From Vannielia litorea (GTDB lineage: Bacteria; Pseudomonadota; Alphaproteobacteria; Rhodobacterales; Rhodobacteraceae), in the NCBI RefSeq assembly GCF_018424695.1, contig NZ_QTNQ01000043.1, forward strand, positions 1 through 33,746: a stretch of DNA of 33,746 bases, given 5' to 3'. A program made the position numbers and the translations under genes. Below, piece after piece: positions 9,281-20,618 of the stretch. Under the pieces are notes generated by a model that made no database searches, was not told the DNA's origin, and saw nothing but the letters and a program-made list of their open reading frames with translations. How positions within the stretch are numbered: position 1 is the stretch's first letter; each line of letters opens with the position of its first letter.

Positions 9281-10660
9281 ATGCAGCATTTCCCGATCTT
9301 CCTCAACACCCGCGGTGAGCGCGTGGTGCTTTCGGGCGGAGGCGAGGCAGCGCTGGCCAAGCTGCGCCTGCTCACCAAGACAGAGGCCGATCTGCACGTC
9401 TACGCCGCCGATCCCCACGCCGATCTCCAAACCCTCGCCGCCGAGGGCCGCATCACCCTGCACAGCCGCGCCGCGCAGGCGGGCGACTTCGCGGGCGCCC
9501 GTCTCGCTTACGGCGCCAATGAGGATCACGCCGAGGACACCCGCATCAAGGCCCTGGCCGAAGCCGAGGGCGCGCTGGTCAACATCGTGGACGACCTCCA
9601 CAACAGCCAGTTCATCACCCCCGCCATCGTCGACCGTGACCCGGTGACAGTGGCGATCGGCACCGAGGGCGCCGCCCCGGTGCTCGCCCGCGCCATCAAG
9701 CGCGACCTCGAAGAGCGTCTGCCCGCCTCCCTCGGCCTGCTCACCCGAATCGGCAAGGCTTTCCGCAAGGCCGCCGACGCCCTGCCGATGGGCAAGAAGC
9801 GCCGCGACTTCTGGGCCGAGTACTACTTCGACAAGGGCCCCAAGGCGCTGGCGCAGGGCGAAGACAGCGCCCGCACGGCGCTGGAAGAGCTGCTCACCCG
9901 CCACCTCGACGCCGTCCCCGAGCCCGGCGAAGTTGCCTTCGTCGGTGCAGGTCCCGGCGACCCCGAGATGCTTACCCTCGCCGCCCGCCGCGCGCTCGAC
10001 GAAGCCGAAACGATCATCCACGATGGCCTCGTTTCCCCGGCAATTCTGGAACTCGCCCGCCGCGAAGCCCTGATGATCGACGTGAGCAAGCGCGGCTTTG
10101 GCAAGTCCACGCCTCAGGACGCGATTAACGCCCTGCTGGTCGGCCACGCGCTGAAGGGCGAAAAGGTCGTGCGCCTGAAGGCCGGCGACCCGGTGATCTA
10201 CGGCCGCCTCGACGAAGAGCTCGACGCGCTGCCCCCCCACGGCATCGCCACCCGCATCCTGCCCGGCATCACCGCCGCCTCCGCCGCCGCCGCCTCCCTC
10301 GGCCAAAGCCTGACCAAGCGGGGTCGCAACAGCGACCTGCGATTTCTGACGGGGCATGACACCAAGGGCTTCACCGAGCAGGATTGGTCCGCCCTCGCCC
10401 GCCCCGGCAATGTCGCCGCCATCTACATGGCCAAGAAGGGCGCCCGATTCCTCCAGGGCCGCCTGATGATGCACGGCGCCGCGCCCGACACCGATGTCAC
10501 AGTGGTCGAAAACGCCTCGCGCCCCGAGGCGCGCATCCTGCACACCACACTCGCCGCCCTGCCCGATACGACGGAGGGCCTCGAGGGCCCCGCGGTCCTC
10601 CTCTATGGCCTCGCCCCGCGCGACGCCGCCGATGCGCTCGAATTGAAGGTTGCCCAGTAA
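9281..10660 (+). CDS. cysG: Siroheme synthase CysG
   Basis: A 459-residue fused enzyme making siroheme from uroporphyrinogen III, the cofactor of the sulfite reductase encoded two genes on. The N-terminal half (1-about 210) is the precorrin-2 dehydrogenase/ferrochelatase, with an NAD-binding LSGGGEAALAK segment and D104 (NIVDD). The position equivalent to the phosphoserine S128 of the Salmonella and E. coli enzymes is T128. The C-terminal half is the SAM-dependent uroporphyrinogen III methyltransferase, with VGAGPGDPEMLTL (221-233) and RLKAGDPVIYGR. AGGAG at 9268-9272 precedes the ATG by 8 nt. The stop codon overlaps the next start by 1 bp. Confidence 0.96.
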   Translation: MQHFPIFLNTRGERVVLSGGGEAALAKLRLLTKTEADLHVYAADPHADLQTLAAEGRITLHSRAAQAGDFAGARLAYGANEDHAEDTRIKALAEAEGALVNIVDDLHNSQFITPAIVDRDPVTVAIGTEGAAPVLARAIKRDLEERLPASLGLLTRIGKAFRKAADALPMGKKRRDFWAEYYFDKGPKALAQGEDSARTALEELLTRHLDAVPEPGEVAFVGAGPGDPEMLTLAARRALDEAETIIHDGLVSPAILELARREALMIDVSKRGFGKSTPQDAINALLVGHALKGEKVVRLKAGDPVIYGRLDEELDALPPHGIATRILPGITAASAAAASLGQSLTKRGRNSDLRFLTGHDTKGFTEQDWSALARPGNVAAIYMAKKGARFLQGRLMMHGAAPDTDVTVVENASRPEARILHTTLAALPDTTEGLEGPAVLLYGLAPRDAADALELKVAQ

Positions 10661-10958
10661 TGCCCAAGCCTTTCACCCCCAAGATCGTCACCGCCAACGC
10701 GCTCATCGAGGGCGACGTGATCTACCTCACTAACAACGGCGAATGGTCGCGCCGCCACGAGGATGCCCGGCTCTTCAACGATGAAGAGGCCGCCAATGCC
10801 GCCCTCGCTGCCGCCGCGCTTCAGGCGGGCGAGATCGTCGGCGCCTACCTCGCCGATGCCGCCCAGGGCACGAAGGGTCCGCAACCCACTCACTTCCGCG
10901 AGCGCTTCCGCGCAACCGGCCCCTCCAACTACGCCCACGGCAAACAGGTGGAGCTCTG

Positions 10959-10959
<1 letters not shown>
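10660..10959 (+). CDS. DUF2849 domain protein
   Basis: A 99-residue soluble protein beginning MPKPFTPKIVTANALIEGDV, which I recognise as DUF2849. No signal peptide, membrane helix or cysteine is visible. The start overlaps the cysG stop and its own stop overlaps the cysI start (TGATG), so it is translationally coupled between siroheme synthesis and sulfite reductase. That conserved position suggests a role in siroheme delivery or sulfite reductase assembly or regulation, but this is inference from context. No biochemical function is known to me. Confidence 0.9.
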
Positions 10960-12615
<1,656 letters not shown>

Positions 12616-12626
<11 letters not shown>

Positions 12627-13398
12627 TACCGTCACAGGCGTGACCGACGAGGTGGCCGAAGCCCGCGCCGCCGCCGAGGCCCGCGCCCTCAACGAACGGT
12701 TCGCCGGAGCCACGGCGCAGGACGTCCTGCGCCACGCCCTGACCGATCCGGCGATGGGCCGCATCGCCACCGTCAGTTCCTTCGGGGCCGAGTCGGTGGT
12801 GCTGCTGCACATGATCTCAGAGATCGACCGCGCCGCGCCGGTTCTCTTCATCGACACCCAGATGCTCTTTGAGGAAACCCTGCAATATCAAACCGATGTC
12901 GCAGAAAAACTCGGCCTCACCGGCGTCGAGCAAATCCGCGCGCCCGCCCCGGACCTGGCCCGCGCCGACCCCGACGATACCCTGCACCAGCGCGACACCG
13001 ACGCCTGCTGCGACCTGCGCAAAACCGTGCCGCTCGCCAACGCCCTGCTGGCCTATGACGGCTGGGTCACGGGCCGCAAACGCTTTCAGGCCGAGGCCCG
13101 CGCATCGCTGGACTACTTCGAAAGCGAAGGCCCGCGGATCAAGATCAACCCGCTGGCAGGCTGGTCCGCGACCGAGCTCAGGGCCTATATGGATGAGCAC
13201 GATCTGCCCCGCCACCCGCTGGTCGCCAAAGGCTACCCCTCCATCGGCTGCTGGCCCTGCACCACGCCGGTAAAAGAGGGAGAAGACCCGCGCGCCGGTC
13301 GCTGGCGCGGCGAGGACAAGGAAGAATGCGGAATCCATTTCATCGACGGCAAGGTGGTGCGCGGCCCCCTTCCCGCCCCGGAAAGAAAGAGCGCCTGA
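12616..13398 (+). CDS. cysH: Adenylyl-sulfate (APS) reductase, CysH family
   Basis: A 260-residue thioredoxin-dependent reductase converting APS (or PAPS) to sulfite. The C131-C132 pair (ACCDLRK) and C212xxC215 (GCWPCT) provide four cysteine ligands for a [4Fe-4S] cluster, the hallmark of APS-using enzymes. The catalytic cysteine is C238 in EECGIHF. The N-terminal SSFGAESVVLLHM segment is the nucleotide-binding region. The ATG at 12616 overlaps the cysI end by 11 bp. The sulfate-activating genes cysDNC are not in the window. Confidence 0.95.
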
Positions 13399-13399
13399 C

Positions 13400-13825
13400 A
13401 TGAGCAACATCATCGTGACAGACGAAGGCTTTGCCCCCGACGCCTGGGCCCACCCCGTCACCCCGCTGGCCGAGCTGGAAAATACCGAGGCGGGCGCCCC
13501 CGCCCTCGCGGTCGACCTCGCGCCAGAGGATGACCCGGCAGCGCTCTCTGCCCGGCTCGACGGCATCGACATGATCCGCATCGCCTTTCCCACCTTCGCC
13601 GATGGCCGCGGCTTCACCCACGCCCGCGCCCTGCGCCGGATGGGCTTTGCCGGGCGCCTTCGGGCTGCGGGCCATGTGATCTCCGATCAATATGCCATGG
13701 CACGGCGCTGTGGTTTCGACGAGGTCGAAATCTCCCCCGATCTTGCCGCTCGCCAGCCCGAGGCCGAGTGGAAGTTTCGCGCCGACTGGCAAGCGCATGA
13801 CTACCAGTCCCGCCTGCGCGCCTGA
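13400..13825 (+). CDS. DUF934 domain protein
   Basis: A 141-residue soluble protein recognised as DUF934 from the C-terminal part: RIAFPTFADGRGFTHARALR, then RAAGHVISDQYAMARRCGFD. It starts 1 bp after the cysH stop, so it is translationally linked to it. Proteins of this family are regularly found in sulfite-reduction operons; a role as an accessory or structural partner of APS or sulfite reductase is inferred from context only. No metal-binding cysteine cluster is seen (single Cys in RRCGFD). Confidence 0.9.
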   Translation: MSNIIVTDEGFAPDAWAHPVTPLAELENTEAGAPALAVDLAPEDDPAALSARLDGIDMIRIAFPTFADGRGFTHARALRRMGFAGRLRAAGHVISDQYAMARRCGFDEVEISPDLAARQPEAEWKFRADWQAHDYQSRLRA

Positions 13826-13850
13826 GCCGCCTCGAACACATTCAAAAACC

Positions 13851-13864
13851 CTGATACAGATCAA
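13851..13864 (+). promoter_or_regulatory. Candidate FNR/Crp-family box upstream of fpr
   Basis: CTGATACAGATCAA matches TTGAT-N4-ATCAA at 9 of 10 specified positions. It lies in the 84-bp gap between the DUF934 gene and fpr, centred about 52 bp before the fpr ATG at 13910. It may give fpr separate oxygen- or redox-linked control. No experimental support. Confidence 0.4.
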
Positions 13865-13880
13865 AGCACCAAGGAGCCGC

Positions 13881-13913
13881 GTGGCAGATACCGCCCGCGA
13901 CAGATGCAAATGA
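13881..13913 (+). other. Possible 10-codon leader reading frame before fpr
   Basis: AAGGAG (13871-13876) is the best ribosome-binding site in this gap. It sits 4 nt before a GTG that opens the 10-codon frame VADTARDRCK. This ends in a TGA overlapping the ATG at 13910 (ATGA), an arrangement that could couple translation to fpr. It carries one Cys codon. It may be chance; no conservation data. Confidence 0.25.
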
Positions 13914-14767
13914 CCGACCAGAGCCCCGTGACCGAACAAGCCGCCCAACCCGTCAAAGCCAAGCCCGCCCTCCCCGACGCGCAGACCGTGACGGAGGTGA
14001 AGCACTACACCGACCGGCTGTTCAGCTTCCGCTGCACACGCCCCGCCAGCCTGCGCTTCCGCTCGGGCGAATTCGTGATGATCGGCCTGATGGGCGACCC
14101 GGATCCCAAGACCGGCAAGCAAAAGCCCCTGCTGCGCGCCTATTCCATCGCCTCCCCCTCCTGGGACGAGGAGCTGGAGTTCTACTCGATCAAGGTTCCC
14201 GACGGCCCGCTCACCTCCAGGCTCCAGCACATTGCCGTGGGCGACGAGATCATCCTGCGCCCCAAGCCCGTCGGCACTCTGGTGCATGACGCCCTGCTGC
14301 CCGGCAAGCGCCTCTGGTTCTTCGCCACCGGCACCGGCTTCGCGCCCTTCGCCTCGCTCCTGCGCGAGCCGCAAACCTATGAAGACTATGACGAAATCGT
14401 CATCACCCACACCTGCCGCGAGGCCGGCGAGCTGACCTATGGCCGCGAGCTGATCGAGAGCCTCAAAACCGACGAACTGCTCAACGAGGTGATCGGCGAG
14501 GGTTTCTGGAAGAAGATCCGCTACTACCCCACCACCACCCGCGAAGAGAGCGCCAAGATGGGCCGCATCACCGACCTGATGCGCACCGGCGAGGCCTTCT
14601 CCGACCTCGGCGTGCCCGAGCTCAACCCCACGACCGACCGCGCGATGATCTGCGGCAACCTCGCCTTCAACCTCGAGCTGAAGGAAATGCTCGAGGGCTA
14701 CGGCCTCGAAGAGGGCGCCAATTCCAAGCCCGCGCATTACGTCGTCGAAAAAGCCTTCCTGGACTGA
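13910..14767 (+). CDS. fpr: Ferredoxin-NADP reductase
   Basis: A 285-residue FAD enzyme exchanging electrons between NADPH and ferredoxin or flavodoxin. The FAD-binding motif is RAYSIASP, the NADP-binding motif is GTGFAPFASLLR, and the protein ends in a VEKAFLD tail, as in bacterial Fpr. The N terminus carries about 20 extra residues rich in Pro, Ala and Gln. An in-frame ATG at 13904 would add two residues. The later ATG is chosen for the ATGA overlap with the short upstream frame and because related proteins start MT(D/E)Q as I remember them. Position after the sulfite-reductase operon suggests it feeds ferredoxin to CysI, and it may also serve other redox partners. Confidence 0.92.
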   Translation: MTDQSPVTEQAAQPVKAKPALPDAQTVTEVKHYTDRLFSFRCTRPASLRFRSGEFVMIGLMGDPDPKTGKQKPLLRAYSIASPSWDEELEFYSIKVPDGPLTSRLQHIAVGDEIILRPKPVGTLVHDALLPGKRLWFFATGTGFAPFASLLREPQTYEDYDEIVITHTCREAGELTYGRELIESLKTDELLNEVIGEGFWKKIRYYPTTTREESAKMGRITDLMRTGEAFSDLGVPELNPTTDRAMICGNLAFNLELKEMLEGYGLEEGANSKPAHYVVEKAFLD

Positions 14768-14777
14768 ACGCACCACT

Positions 14778-14810
14778 TGCCCCGCCGCGTCGAACCGCCT
14801 AGGCGGGGCA
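14778..14810 (+). repeat. Inverted repeat between fpr and marC
   Basis: TGCCCCGCC (14778-14786) and GGCGGGGCA (14802-14810) form a perfect 9-bp stem with a 15-nt loop, ending 1 bp before the marC ATG. An alternative palindrome CCGCCTAGGCGG (14795-14806) uses the same right arm. It may terminate fpr transcription or mask the GGGG ribosome-binding region of marC. No T tract follows. Confidence 0.55.
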
Positions 14811-14811
14811 G

Positions 14812-15426
14812 ATGGATACCGCGTTTCTGATATCGGCCTTCGTCACCCTCTTCGTGGTGATCGACCCGCTCGGCCTCGCGCCCCTCTTCGCGGCGCTGAC
14901 CCATGACGAAAGCCCGGCCCGCCGCCGCGCCATCGCCGTGCGTGCCGTGGCCATCGGCTTTTCCATCCTGCTTATCTTCGCCCTCGCTGGTGAGGCGGTG
15001 CTTGAATTCGTCGGCATCTCCATGCCCGCCTTCCGTATCTCCGGCGGCTTGCTGCTGTTCCTCACCGCGCTCGAAATGCTCTTCGAGCGCCGCACCAAGC
15101 GCCGCGAGGATCAGGCCGAGGAGGACCGCCCCGATCCCTCCATCTTCCCCCTCGCCACGCCCCTCATCGCCGGGCCCGGCGCGATCGCCTCGGTGATCCT
15201 GCTCTCCGGCTCCCCCAACGCCGACTGGACGACCACCTTGCAGGTGATCGGCGTCATGGCCAGCGTGCTTACCATCGTGCTCCTCCTCTTCCTCGGTGGC
15301 GGCCTGCTCTCGAGGCTGCTGGGCAAGACCGGCATCAATGTCGCCACCCGCCTGCTCGGGATGCTGCTCGCCGCGCTCTCGGTCCAATTCGTGATAGACG
15401 GGCTGCGCGACCTCTCCCTGCTCTAG
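14812..15426 (+). CDS. MarC family integral membrane protein
   Basis: A 204-residue protein of the MarC (UPF0056) family with about six hydrophobic segments. The family signature VVIDPLGLAPLFAALT lies near the N terminus and the second conserved PLATPLIAGPGAI lies around residues 113-125. A charged cytoplasmic loop (ERRTKRREDQAEEDRPD) separates the halves. Family function is uncertain; early links to multiple antibiotic resistance in E. coli were not upheld. The start directly abuts an inverted repeat. It stands as its own unit between fpr and the protease gene. Confidence 0.9.
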   Translation: MDTAFLISAFVTLFVVIDPLGLAPLFAALTHDESPARRRAIAVRAVAIGFSILLIFALAGEAVLEFVGISMPAFRISGGLLLFLTALEMLFERRTKRREDQAEEDRPDPSIFPLATPLIAGPGAIASVILLSGSPNADWTTTLQVIGVMASVLTIVLLLFLGGGLLSRLLGKTGINVATRLLGMLLAALSVQFVIDGLRDLSLL

Positions 15427-15458
15427 AAATGCGCCGCGCGCCCTCCTAGATACCTGAC

Positions 15459-16040
15459 ATGGACGGCGATACCCTCGGACGGCTCACCTATCTCATCCTG
15501 CTCGGCGTCTTCGTCGGCAGCTACTTCTTCGTGTCCGGCCGGACCAACTGGGGCCAGACCGCCCGGCACGCCGCGCTCTGGGTCTTCATCTTTCTCGGCG
15601 CCATCGTCGCCTATGGCCTCTGGAACGATGTCAAACGCGAAGTTTCCCCCCGGCAATCCGTCTTCGCCGAGGATGGCCGCGTCGAGGTGCCCGTCTCCCC
15701 CGATGGTCACTACTATCTCACGCTCGACATCAACGGATCGCCCACCCGCTTCGTGGTCGACACCGGCGCCTCCGACATGGTGCTGAGCCGCGCCGACGCC
15801 CGCGCCGCCGGGATCGACCCCGAAAGCCTCGCTTACCTGGGGCGCGCCAACACCGCCAATGGCGAGGTCCGCACCGCGCTGGTGCGCCTTGACGAGGTCA
15901 GCCTGGGCGACATCTCCGACCGGAACGTGAGCGCCCTCGTCAACGACGGCGAGATGAACGGCTCGCTCCTCGGCATGCGCTACCTCGAACGCTTCGCCTC
16001 CGTCAGCTTCTCCCGGGGCGAAATGATCCTCCGGCGGTAG
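15459..16040 (+). CDS. Membrane-anchored retropepsin-like aspartic protease (TIGR02281 family)
   Basis: A 193-residue protein with two N-terminal membrane helices (about 9-26 and 38-54) and a single aspartic protease domain. The catalytic motif is VVDTGAS with D101, followed by hydrophobic-hydrophobic-glycine elements (GSLLGMRYLERF) in the C-terminal half. Single-domain enzymes of this clan act as dimers; the domain is probably periplasmic. The substrate is unknown. The ATG at 15459 is 32 bp after marC. It is followed by a long hairpin and converges on holC. Confidence 0.88.
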   Translation: MDGDTLGRLTYLILLGVFVGSYFFVSGRTNWGQTARHAALWVFIFLGAIVAYGLWNDVKREVSPRQSVFAEDGRVEVPVSPDGHYYLTLDINGSPTRFVVDTGASDMVLSRADARAAGIDPESLAYLGRANTANGEVRTALVRLDEVSLGDISDRNVSALVNDGEMNGSLLGMRYLERFASVSFSRGEMILRR

Positions 16041-16093
16041 CCGGTTTTTCAGCACCGCCCCGCTTGGCGCACGGCAGCACCAAAAGAGATTTC

Positions 16094-16111
16094 AGGCCTC
16101 CGGCGGGGATA
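16094..16111 (-). repeat. Dispersed intergenic repeat, reverse-oriented relative
   Basis: AGGCCTCCGGCGGGGATA is nearly the reverse complement of the right half of the repeat at 21-56. It runs on into TTCTGGAGC, matching the TTTGGAGC of that copy's complement. It leads directly into the long inverted repeat at 16106-16172, so the hairpin appears to be built on a copy of the family. Confidence 0.5.
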
Positions 16112-16172
16112 GTTCTGGAGCTCCGAGAGGATCACAGGCACCCTGTTCCTCTCGGAGCTCCAGAACTATCCC
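16106..16172. repeat. Long perfect inverted repeat (26-bp arms), possible bidirectional terminator
   Basis: The left arm 16106-16131 (GGGATAGTTCTGGAGCTCCG then AGAGGA) and right arm 16147-16172 are perfect reverse complements. The 15-nt centre holds ACAGG and CCTGT, which extend the stem by 5 bp across a 2-nt bulge. It sits between two convergent genes, so it could end transcription from both sides. No flanking T or A tract is seen. The length exceeds an ordinary terminator and suggests a REP/MITE-like element. Confidence 0.85.
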
Positions 16173-16180
16173 ACGGGGGT

Positions 16181-16201
16181 GTGGGGGTGTGAAACCCCCA
16201 C
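16181..16201. repeat. GC-rich hairpin next to the long inverted repeat
   Basis: GTGGGGGT (16181-16188) pairs perfectly with ACCCCCAC (16194-16201) around GTGAA. It lies 9 bp after the long inverted repeat and probably forms part of the same repeated intergenic element. The rest of the gap to holC shows no recognisable feature. Confidence 0.6.
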
Positions 16202-16294
16202 TGCGGAGCCTCGACGCCCAGGAAGCACGGCGGGATGAAGACTGCACTGCCCACATAAAGATGGCAGGGCTTGCCCCGCAATCTCGAAGGGCCG

Positions 16295-16759
16295 CTAGCC
16301 GCCGCTCTCCGCCTTCTTTTCCCAGCGCCCGCTCTCTTCCGACCAGTATTCAGCCGCGGCCCCCGCGCCGGTCAGCGCCTTCCACTGGCCGCGCGCGTGC
16401 TGCACAGCCGCCGGGTCGTGGCCGTCAAAGAGCACGCAGACCCGCTCCAGCGTCGCCACCTCGCCCGCCTCCACCGCCGCACCGTCCACCGCCATCAGGC
16501 AGGTCGCGCCGTTGGGCATATCGGGCTCTGTCGTCAGCAGCACCGGTTGCAGCGCATCATGGGCTCCGCCCGCTCGGCCATGGGCGAGAAACTGCTCATC
16601 CGGCCCCTTCCAGAGGGCCTCGTCCAGCCAGTCCATCCGCCCCGGGTCACGGCCCCGCACCGCCACCCGCCAGCCTGCCGCAAGGCTGCGCTCCAGCAGC
16701 ACCGGAAGCGTCTGCTCCAGGGGCCGCTGGGTGAGGTGGTAGAACATGGCCTTGCCCAC
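16295..16759 (-). CDS. holC: DNA polymerase III chi subunit HolC
   Basis: A 154-residue protein matching the chi subunit of the clamp-loader complex, which links the replisome to single-strand-binding protein. Recognisable features are the N-terminal FYHLTQRPLEQTLPVLLE segment, the RMDWLDEALW segment around residues 41-50, and the PNGATCLMAVDG block. The GTG at 16759 is chosen because AAGGG lies 9 nt upstream at the end of pepA. The ATG at 16747 has almost no spacing to its only AAGG. It starts 6 bp after pepA, a common pairing in proteobacteria. Confidence 0.9.
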   Translation of the reverse strand: MGKAMFYHLTQRPLEQTLPVLLERSLAAGWRVAVRGRDPGRMDWLDEALWKGPDEQFLAHGRAGGAHDALQPVLLTTEPDMPNGATCLMAVDGAAVEAGEVATLERVCVLFDGHDPAAVQHARGQWKALTGAGAAAEYWSEESGRWEKKAESGG

Positions 16760-16765
16760 GCGGCG

Positions 16766-18226
<1,461 letters not shown>

Positions 18227-18381
18227 CCGGGGCACTCCTTGATTGGCATTGCGCCATAGCTAGGGCGGAATCGGGGCAAAGGAAAAGGGGGCGCACCGCC
18301 GACGCCGCCATTAACGGTTTCCCCGACCCCGCCGATCGGGTAGCTTCGCCGCCAACAAGAACACCACCCCTGGGGCAGCCG

Positions 18382-19512
18382 GTGCCGCGATACGACCGTT
18401 ACATCCTTGCGCAACTGCTGGTGCTCTTCGGCTTCTTCTCGCTGGTGCTTGTGTCGGTCTATTGGGTCAACCGCGCGGTGATCCTCTTTGACCAGCTCAT
18501 CGCCGACGGCCAGTCGGCGGGCGTCTTCGTGGAGTTCACGGCGCTCTCACTGCCCAATGTGATCCGCCTCGTGCTCCCCATGGCAGCCTTCGTCGCCACC
18601 GTCTACGCCACCAACCGGCTGGCCTCCGAGTCCGAGCTGGTGGTGATCCAGGCCACCGGCTTCTCGGCCTGGCGCATGGCGCGGCCCGTTCTCTACTTCG
18701 GGCTCTTCGTGACTCTGCTGATGGCGGTGCTGGTGCATGTGCTGGTGCCCGCCTCGCGTGGCCAGCTGGCCGAGCGGCAGGCCGAGATCGCCAACAACAT
18801 CACCGCCCGTTTCCTGACAGAGGGCCAGTTCCTGCATCCGGCAGAGGGTATCACCTTCTACATCCGCGAGATCTCGCCGGAGGGTGAGCTGCGCGACGTG
18901 TTCCTGTCGGACGCCCGCAATGCGCAAGAGCGCACCACCTACACCGCCTCCCGCGCTTTTCTGGTGCGCCAGGAGACCGGGCCGAAGCTGGTGATGTTCG
19001 ATGGCGTGGCCCAGACCCTCTCGGCCGAGACCGAGCGACTCTTCACCACCTCCTTCTCCGATTTCTCCTACGATATCGGAGCGCTCATCACCTCGTCGAG
19101 CTTCGCCCGCACGGATATCCGCCACTACCCCACGCCTGCATTGTTCTCGCCCACGCCAGAGCTGCTGGAGCTCACCGGGCGCACCGCCGCCGAGTTCACC
19201 TACGAAGGCAATCTTCGCATCGCCCAGCCGTTCACCGCGCTCGTCGCCGCCCTCATCGGCTTCGCCACGCTCATCACCGGCGGCTTTTCGCGGTTCGGGG
19301 TCTGGCGCCAGATCCTGATATCGGTGGGGCTGCTGATCGTCGTGCAGGTGCTGGAGACGGTCGCAGCCGGGGCCGCACGCAAGGATGTGGCGCTCTGGCC
19401 CCTGGTCTACGTGCCGCTGGTGGTCGGGCTGGCGATCACCGCGGCCCTGCTCTGGTACGCCGACAGGCCCTTCATCTTTACCCGCAGGCGCAATGTGGAG
19501 GCCCCGGCATGA
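18382..19512 (+). CDS. lptF: LPS export ABC transporter permease LptF
   Basis: A 376-residue permease of the YjgP/YjgQ family, part of the LptB2FG inner-membrane complex that extracts LPS and passes it to the periplasmic bridge. Three N-terminal helices (about 9-31, 57-77, 98-119) and three C-terminal helices (about 278-298, 303-325, 333-355) flank a periplasmic beta-jellyroll domain of about 155 residues. The start is taken as GTG at 18382 (PRYDRYILAQLL follows), preceded by TGGGG. Upstream in-frame codons would add a non-conserved leader reaching into pepA on the opposite strand. It overlaps lptG by 4 bp. Confidence 0.93.
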   Translation: MPRYDRYILAQLLVLFGFFSLVLVSVYWVNRAVILFDQLIADGQSAGVFVEFTALSLPNVIRLVLPMAAFVATVYATNRLASESELVVIQATGFSAWRMARPVLYFGLFVTLLMAVLVHVLVPASRGQLAERQAEIANNITARFLTEGQFLHPAEGITFYIREISPEGELRDVFLSDARNAQERTTYTASRAFLVRQETGPKLVMFDGVAQTLSAETERLFTTSFSDFSYDIGALITSSSFARTDIRHYPTPALFSPTPELLELTGRTAAEFTYEGNLRIAQPFTALVAALIGFATLITGGFSRFGVWRQILISVGLLIVVQVLETVAAGAARKDVALWPLVYVPLVVGLAITAALLWYADRPFIFTRRRNVEAPA

Positions 19513-20618
19513 AGCTGCACCTCTACTTCGCCCGCAAGTTCGCGCTCTCGCTCGCCGGTGTGTTCGGCATCTTCGCGATCCTGCTCATCCTGCTCGACAT
19601 CGTCGAACAGCTCCGCCGGTTCTCCGACAGCGGCATCTCCTTTGGCACCGCCTTCGAGCTCTCGCTGCTCTCCGTGCCCCAAACGCTCTACCGCATCCTG
19701 CCCCTTATCGTGCTGCTGGCCACGCTGGTGTTGTTTCTCGGCCTCGCCCGCAGCTCCGAGCTTGTCGTGACACGCGCCGCAGGCCGCTCGGCGCTCAGGG
19801 CGCTGATCTCGCCCGTCGTGGTCGCCCTCCTGCTGGGCGCCCTCGGAATCGCTGTGATGAACCCCATCGTCGCGGCCACGCAGGTCCGCTACGAGCAGAA
19901 GGCCGCCGATCTCGAGGCGGGCGGCGGGTCGGTGCTGTCGATTTCCGGCGAGGGGCTGTGGCTCAGGCAGGGCGGCCCCGAAGGGCAGACGGTGATCCGT
20001 GCCTCTCGCGCCAGCCTCGATGGCACAACCTTCGAGGGCGTGACCTTTCTCAGCTTTGCACCCGCCGGCAGTGAGTTACAGGGCCCGGTCCAGCGCATCG
20101 AGGCAGCCTCCGCCCGGCTTGAGCCGGGCCGCTGGGTGCTGGAAAATGCCAAGGTCTGGCCGCTGGTGGGCGTGCCCAACCCCGAGGCCGCGTCATCCCG
20201 CGCAATCGAGATGGAAGTGCCGTCGGCGCTGACGCTCGACCAGATCCGTGACAGCTTCGGGACACCCTCCGCCATTCCCATCTGGGAGCTGCCCGCTTTC
20301 ATCGCCAACCTCGAGGGCGCGGGCTTCTCGGCGCGTCTGCACAAGGTCTGGATGCAGATGGAACTGGCTTTGCCGTTGTTCCTGATGGGCATGGTGCTGG
20401 TCGGCGCCGGCTTCACCATGCGCCACACCCGGTTCGGCAAGACCGGGCTGATGGTGCTCATGGCGCTGATGCTGGGCCTTGCCCTCTACTTCATCCGCAA
20501 TTTCGCGCAGATCCTGGGAGAGAACGGCCAGATCCCGGTGGCCATGGCCGCCTGGACACCTCCGGTGGCGGGGATTCTCGCCTCGCTGGCCCTTCTTCTA
20601 CATCTGGAGGACGGATGA
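19509..20618 (+). CDS. lptG: LPS export ABC transporter permease LptG
   Basis: The 369-residue second permease of LptB2FG, with the same layout as LptF: three N-terminal helices, a periplasmic jellyroll and three C-terminal helices. Typical LptG features are the opening MKLHLYFARKFALSLAGVF and the segment SSELVVTRAAGRS in the first cytoplasmic loop. It overlaps lptF by ATGA and lptD by ATGA, so the three products are made from one coupled message. The ATPase gene lptB and bridge genes lptA and lptC are not in the window. Confidence 0.94.
   Translation: MKLHLYFARKFALSLAGVFGIFAILLILLDIVEQLRRFSDSGISFGTAFELSLLSVPQTLYRILPLIVLLATLVLFLGLARSSELVVTRAAGRSALRALISPVVVALLLGALGIAVMNPIVAATQVRYEQKAADLEAGGGSVLSISGEGLWLRQGGPEGQTVIRASRASLDGTTFEGVTFLSFAPAGSELQGPVQRIEAASARLEPGRWVLENAKVWPLVGVPNPEAASSRAIEMEVPSALTLDQIRDSFGTPSAIPIWELPAFIANLEGAGFSARLHKVWMQMELALPLFLMGMVLVGAGFTMRHTRFGKTGLMVLMALMLGLALYFIRNFAQILGENGQIPVAMAAWTPPVAGILASLALLLHLEDG

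Noticed and set aside
9248..10543. A 431-codon minus-strand open frame opposite cysG
   Set aside because: Gly/Val/Asp-rich shadow frame; cysG on the plus strand has all catalytic motifs and a good ribosome-binding site.
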